Below are positions 60,154-64,000 of a stretch of DNA of 64,000 nt, in pieces. The stretch covers positions 1,116,001 to 1,180,000 of the forward strand of contig NZ_CP049303.1 of the NCBI RefSeq assembly GCF_019443985.1, written 5' to 3'. Origin of the DNA: Liquorilactobacillus hordei DSM 19519. GTDB taxonomy: Bacteria > Bacillota > Bacilli > Lactobacillales > Lactobacillaceae. Both the position numbers and the translations under genes were made by a program. The notes below the pieces were generated by a model. It saw nothing but the letters and a program-made list of their open reading frames with translations. It was not told the origin of the DNA and did not search any database. Numbering within the stretch: the stretch's first letter is position 1; every line of letters starts with the position of its first letter.

Positions 60154-61142
60154 TTAGCTTACCATCTAAGGCTTCTCGACAGTCATATATTGCCAAGGCT
60201 TTGCCAGAGCGTTTAAGCCGCTTAGGAATTGGTGGAGTATTACGACAGTGGGTTTCGCGAATTGGAATTTTGTTAAGTGTTAATGACATTCAGAGTGCTT
60301 ATACTGGGGGCTTTATTCAAGTACCGCGAGTTTATGTCAATTGGCAGTCAAAAGTACACGTTTTAAGTCAGGCAATTATGCGCAGCGGCTTCATCTGGAT
60401 CTATTTGATTGCTTTAAGCAAATGTTTAGAATTGCTTAAACGGCAGACAGCACTTGATTCTATTCGTGAGTTGACTATCATTACAGCAGTCGGCTACGTG
60501 TTTTTCCACATGCTATTGTGGGAGTCAGAAAGTCGTTATGGACAGGCTATCTTGCCATTATTATTAGTTATCAATACTTTGCCCATACAAGAAACAAAGA
60601 GCCAAAAGGTCCAAGAAATGCAGAGCAGATTGGTTAGTTCTCTACGCACAAAACTAGGCCCGTTTATCGTTTGCCTGATTGTGATTGTAAGCAATCTTGT
60701 TAATTGGCATGGATCTGCAGGGCAGATTATCGCTGCACAAAGAAGCCAGCTTTCTTTGCAGTATCATGCGAAGGAGACTTGGGTAGAGCCTGGAAAGGTT
60801 GTTTCTCAACAAATGGTCATCAATCATGAAGCTACGACATTTTCAGTGGCAGTTCCGCAGGGTTCGAAATTATCTGGAGAATTGATTAATTATCGAACTA
60901 AGAGGTATTATCTGTTAAAATATGGATTAAAGGCAGGTAGTTCAGCATTAAGATACCATGGTAAAATCGCAGCGGGTTCTTATAAAATATTTTTAGTAAA
61001 CAAGGATAGTCAGATGCAGCCCGTTGAAATTGTTCAGACTGTCAATTATCAACTCTCACCATATCCAGTCAAGATGAATGCACAGACGGTCAGATTTGCA
61101 TCGTTAGTCTATAAGGCGACTTACAGCAATAGGAAAGTTTGA
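60126..61142 (+). pseudogene. C-terminal part of a GT-C/PMT-like membrane glycosyltransferase
   Basis: The frame from about 60126 (KDGNDVEKM) to 61142 encodes about 338 residues. Several helices include FHMLLWESESRYGQAILP, a common late motif of bacterial GT-C (glycosyltransferase 39/YfhO-like) proteins, followed by an outer C-terminal domain. The catalytic N-terminal part with the acidic loop is missing. The fragment begins at the deletion junction with the GT2 stub, in a different frame. A GTG at 60141 could start translation, but the product should be inactive. Confidence 0.7.
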
Positions 61143-61248
61143 ATTGGTTTATTTCTTGGACTTGATGAACTAGAATTAGAATGAATTAGTTGACTAATAA
61201 ACAAACGAAAATAATGATTTTAAATGTTAACAAATAGGGGTAGATTTT

Positions 61249-63060
61249 ATGAAACAGTATAATAAACTGGGAATAATTTTAGGAATCGGGATAGTTACGG
61301 TAATTATTCAATTTGTTTTACGACAGCAACTTCTTGCACAAAGTATCATAACTCTAACAGGGATTGTTTTTGCACTGATGATGTTAAAAGAAATGATTAA
61401 AGCGCTTCACTCCGGCGATTATGGCGTTGACTTATTAGCAATTACAGCTATTATTGCTACATTAGCAGTCGGTGAATATTGGGCAGCGATGATTATTTTG
61501 ATAATGCTGATCGGTGGCGATTCATTAGAAGAGTATGCTGCCAAAAAGGCAGGTTCAGAATTAAAATCATTGGTAGATAATTCACCTCAGATTGCGCACC
61601 GGATTGTGAAGCAACAACAAGATGATGTCAAAGTTGCTGCTGTTTTAATTGATGACCATTTAGTTGTCAAACCGGGTGAGGTAATCCCAGTTGATGGTCA
61701 TGTGATTCAAGGACAAGGGAATGTTGATGAGTCCTCTTTAACAGGTGAATCACGACCTGTAAGTAAGCGGGTAGACGATAAATTGCTGTCAGGAGCAATC
61801 AATGGTGATACGGTTTTAGTTATGCAGGTTGATAAATTAGCTAAGGATAGCCAATATCAGCAACTGGTAAAGTTAGTCAAGATTGCTGGCAATTCTCCGT
61901 CGCATTTTGTGCGCTTAGCCGACCGCTATGCAGTTCCTTTTACTTTGGTAACTTACCTAATTGCTGGAGTTGCTTGGTTTTTGGCTAAGGACCCAGTTAG
62001 ATTTGCTGAAGTTTTAGTGGTTGCTTCCCCTTGTCCTTTGATCTTGGCTGCTCCAGTTGCGATGGTTTCGGGAATGAGTCGTTCGTCAAGAAATGGGATT
62101 GTTGTAAAAACGGGAGATGTAATTGAAAAATTGGCAACAGCCCAAACAGCAATTTTTGATAAAACAGGTACAATTACTAAGGGATACTTAACGGTTGCTC
62201 AAATCAAATCTCTAAGTGAACTTACACCAACCGAATTGTTGAGTCTAGCAGTTAGCTTAGAACAAAACTCTAATCATATTTTGGCACGTTCATTAGTTAA
62301 GTATGGACAAGAGAACCATGTTGAGTTGCAAAGTTTTACTGATGTTTCCGAGATCGTTGGTCAAGGTCTTGTGGCTAAGCAAAACGAAAAATTGATTAAG
62401 GTGGGAAAGTTAAGCTTTGTGACCTCAGCTAATCCAAAATTGGATATCCAACAAACCGCTGTTTATCTTTCGGTTGATCACAAGCTTTGCGGCTATGTGA
62501 CTTTTACAGATGAAATTCGGCCAGAAGCTGAGCTGACAATGCGACAATTGAAGCAATATGGTGTAAAGCATTTGATGATGCTAACTGGCGATCAGATTAC
62601 AACAGCTCAAAGTGTAGCTCAAAAAGTGGGTATTAGTGATGTGCAGGCCAACTTGTTGCCCCAAGACAAAATTACAGCTATTAAAAGCCTGACTGAGGCA
62701 ATGCGACCAGCAATTATGGTTGGTGATGGAGTCAATGATGCACCTTCTCTGGCGATGGCGGATGTGGGAATTGCTATGGGAGCACATGGATCCAGTGCTG
62801 CAAGCGAATCAGCAGATGTTGTTATTTTGAAGGATGATTTAAGACGAGTCGCGAAAGCAGTCGAAATTTCCCAAAATACAATGAAAGTGGCTAAACAAGC
62901 AGTTTTGATTGGAATATTTATTTGTGTATTATTAATGTTAATCGCAACAACTGGTATTTTACCAGCATTAGTTGGAGCGATGATGCAAGAAATCATTGAT
63001 ACGGTTTCAATTTTATGGGCCTTGCGGGCAAGAGAAGGTCAGCGTCATAGAGCTTTATAA
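61249..63060 (+). CDS. Heavy-metal P1B-type ATPase with SPC motif
   Basis: 603 residues. There is no N-terminal metal-binding domain; the first helices begin at residue 8. The actuator loop is SSLTGES near residue 163, the membrane motif is ASPCPLIL near residue 260, the phosphorylation site is FDKTGTIT near residue 304 and GDGVNDAPSL is near residue 500. Ser-Pro-Cys instead of CPC points to the P1B-4 group (cobalt, zinc or iron export), though the typical HEGG helix is not evident. It is followed by an arsenate-reductase-family gene. The metal is unknown. Confidence 0.87.
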   Translation: MKQYNKLGIILGIGIVTVIIQFVLRQQLLAQSIITLTGIVFALMMLKEMIKALHSGDYGVDLLAITAIIATLAVGEYWAAMIILIMLIGGDSLEEYAAKKAGSELKSLVDNSPQIAHRIVKQQQDDVKVAAVLIDDHLVVKPGEVIPVDGHVIQGQGNVDESSLTGESRPVSKRVDDKLLSGAINGDTVLVMQVDKLAKDSQYQQLVKLVKIAGNSPSHFVRLADRYAVPFTLVTYLIAGVAWFLAKDPVRFAEVLVVASPCPLILAAPVAMVSGMSRSSRNGIVVKTGDVIEKLATAQTAIFDKTGTITKGYLTVAQIKSLSELTPTELLSLAVSLEQNSNHILARSLVKYGQENHVELQSFTDVSEIVGQGLVAKQNEKLIKVGKLSFVTSANPKLDIQQTAVYLSVDHKLCGYVTFTDEIRPEAELTMRQLKQYGVKHLMMLTGDQITTAQSVAQKVGISDVQANLLPQDKITAIKSLTEAMRPAIMVGDGVNDAPSLAMADVGIAMGAHGSSAASESADVVILKDDLRRVAKAVEISQNTMKVAKQAVLIGIFICVLLMLIATTGILPALVGAMMQEIIDTVSILWALRAREGQRHRAL

Positions 63061-63083
63061 TAAAATTATGTGAGGTACTTTCG

Positions 63084-63488
63084 ATGAAAAAAATATATTT
63101 TTTATGTACTGGGAATTCATGCCGCAGTCAAATGGCGGAAGGATATGCTAGAGTGCTTTTACCACAAAATGAATTTGAAATTAGAAGTGCTGGAGTTGAA
63201 GTTCATGGATTAAATTCTGATGCAGCTAAGGTGATGCTTGAAGATGGGGTTGATATCTCGGGGCAATATTCAAAGAAGATTGATGTTGATTATTTTAAGT
63301 CTGCTGATTTAATTATTACACTATGTGGAGATGCAAAAGACAAGTGCCCTGTTATTTCAGCTGAAACGCAGCACCTTCATTATCCTTTGGCAGATCCTGT
63401 GAATGCAGTTGGAAGCTATGAAGAGCGGCTCGATGTTTTTCGGAATGTTCGTGATAAAATCAAAAAAATAGTACACGGTTTAGAATAA
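63084..63488 (+). CDS. arsC: Arsenate reductase (low-molecular-weight phosphatase fold)
   Basis: 134 residues. The P-loop CTGNSCRSQMAEG has Cys8 and Cys13. LCGDAKDKCP supplies the Cys82/Cys89 pair used for the disulfide cascade of thioredoxin-coupled ArsC, and ADPVNAVGS carries the acidic general acid. It lies 23 bases after the ATPase stop. No arsenite exporter or ArsR is next to it, so a role with the ATPase or as a phosphatase is possible. ATG after TGAGG. Confidence 0.88.
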   Translation: MKKIYFLCTGNSCRSQMAEGYARVLLPQNEFEIRSAGVEVHGLNSDAAKVMLEDGVDISGQYSKKIDVDYFKSADLIITLCGDAKDKCPVISAETQHLHYPLADPVNAVGSYEERLDVFRNVRDKIKKIVHGLE

Positions 63489-63570
63489 GTTTGGCCAATC
63501 ATTTAATAGTCAATTGCATGTTGAAAAATTTTGAATTATGTGTTTTGGTAAGAATATTACCTTTTACATC

Positions 63571-63597
63571 GTTAACCAATTATAATTAATGGTTGAC
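63571..63597. promoter_or_regulatory. BirA-like operator before bioY
   Basis: GTTAACC (63571-63577) and GGTTGAC (63591-63597) form an inverted repeat with a 13-base spacer, like biotin repressor sites. It overlaps the -35 box of the bioY promoter. Confidence 0.75.
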
Positions 63598-63621
63598 AGT
63601 TAGCCTCCGAATACTTACAAT
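63593..63621 (+). promoter_or_regulatory. bioY promoter
   Basis: TTGACA (63593-63598), a 17-base spacer and TACAAT (63616-63621), 30 bases before the ATG. Confidence 0.8.
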
Positions 63622-63651
63622 GTTGTTATCAAAGTGAGAAGAGGTTTGTTT

Positions 63652-64000
63652 ATGAAGAATCAAAAGCTCCACCTTGTAGTATTGTCAGGTATTTTGTTAG
63701 CAATGATGATCGTTTGTTCACAGATTACAATTCCACTACCCATTGTTCCACTTACAATGCAGACATTTGCAGTAGGTCTAATTGCAAGTCTATTACCAGT
63801 TATGAATAGTTTTACTGTACTTTGCATTTATCTAATAATGGGTGCGGCTGGATTGCCGGTTTTTGCAGGATTTTCTAGCGGACTAGCAGTTTTTGTTGGG
63901 CCAACAGCAGGGTATCTTTATTCGTTTCCAATATACTGCCTAATAACAGGACTAATCTTAAAGTACTGGGGTAAGACTTTTATATCATTATTTACGGCAA
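63652..64000 (+). CDS. bioY: Biotin transporter BioY (partial, runs off the window)
   Basis: The first 116 residues are present, all strongly hydrophobic. ITIPLPIVPLTMQTFAVGL and then GAAGLPVFAGFSSG are the BioY signature (substrate-binding S component of an ECF transporter). The ATG is preceded by GAGAAGAGG. The BirA-like operator predicts repression by biotin. Lactobacilli commonly need external biotin. Confidence 0.93.
   Translation, partial: MKNQKLHLVVLSGILLAMMIVCSQITIPLPIVPLTMQTFAVGLIASLLPVMNSFTVLCIYLIMGAAGLPVFAGFSSGLAVFVGPTAGYLYSFPIYCLITGLILKYWGKTFISLFTA

Overview
The window is a stretch of chromosome from a low-GC Gram-positive bacterium. It is almost certainly a member of the Lactobacillaceae, perhaps near Liquorilactobacillus or Ligilactobacillus; the genus is an inference. 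Signs are strong AGGAGG ribosome binding sites with some TTG and GTG starts, a PyrR-type attenuator, CcpA (cre) operators, a class IB dihydroorotate dehydrogenase, a mannose-family PTS, a glycyl-radical pyruvate formate-lyase pair and a GH25 muramidase with a long lactobacillus-type signal peptide. No rRNA, tRNA or CRISPR array was seen.

Layout. 1-10305: complete pyrimidine operon (attenuator, pyrP-pyrB-pyrC-carA-carB-pyrD-pyrF-pyrE, terminator). 10315-28462: cell-surface region with a lone glycosyltransferase, a 1030-residue secreted muramidase with five C-terminal repeats, a flippase and two glycosyltransferases, the dTDP-L-rhamnose genes rmlA-C-B-D, an MFS transporter, a GtrB-like polyprenyl-phosphate glycosyltransferase, a DUF2142 membrane protein and a second multi-spanning membrane protein on the opposite strand. 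28463-32204: pflB-pflA with a CcpA site. 32240-34440: a DJ-1/PfpI pseudogene beside an IS1380-family transposase. 34547-40168: a mannose-family PTS (IIB-IIC-IID-IIA), an unassigned barrel protein, a LysR regulator and manganese pyrophosphatase. 40448-47734: an AraC regulator and a CcpA-controlled esterase, MFS, ROK kinase and GH1 cluster that looks like a PTS-independent beta-glucoside route, then a DeoR regulator and an ASCH-domain protein.

48004-51460 is a cellulose-synthase-like exopolysaccharide operon (degenerate GGDEF membrane protein, 47-residue membrane protein, BcsA-like GT2, GH8). Three of its four genes are broken, one by a stop codon exactly inside the QxxRW catalytic motif. 51764-53959 encodes a dynamin-like GTPase with an N-terminal helix-turn-helix, flanked by two copies of a structured intergenic repeat. 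54275-56862 is a flavin/heme electron-transfer set (NOX-like ferric reductase, ApbE, FMN-binding protein), divergent from a two-component system (57132-59234). A decayed envelope operon follows (degenerate PAP2-like protein, GT2 stub, truncated GT-C protein). The window ends with a metal P-type ATPase, an arsenate-reductase-family protein and the start of bioY under a BirA-like operator.

No complete novel system is proven. The strongest leads are the HTH-dynamin gene, the three-copy structured repeat family, the NOX-like flavinylation module with its candidate response-regulator sites, and the inactivated exopolysaccharide operon. All calls come from reading sequence and motifs; no database or folding program was run.
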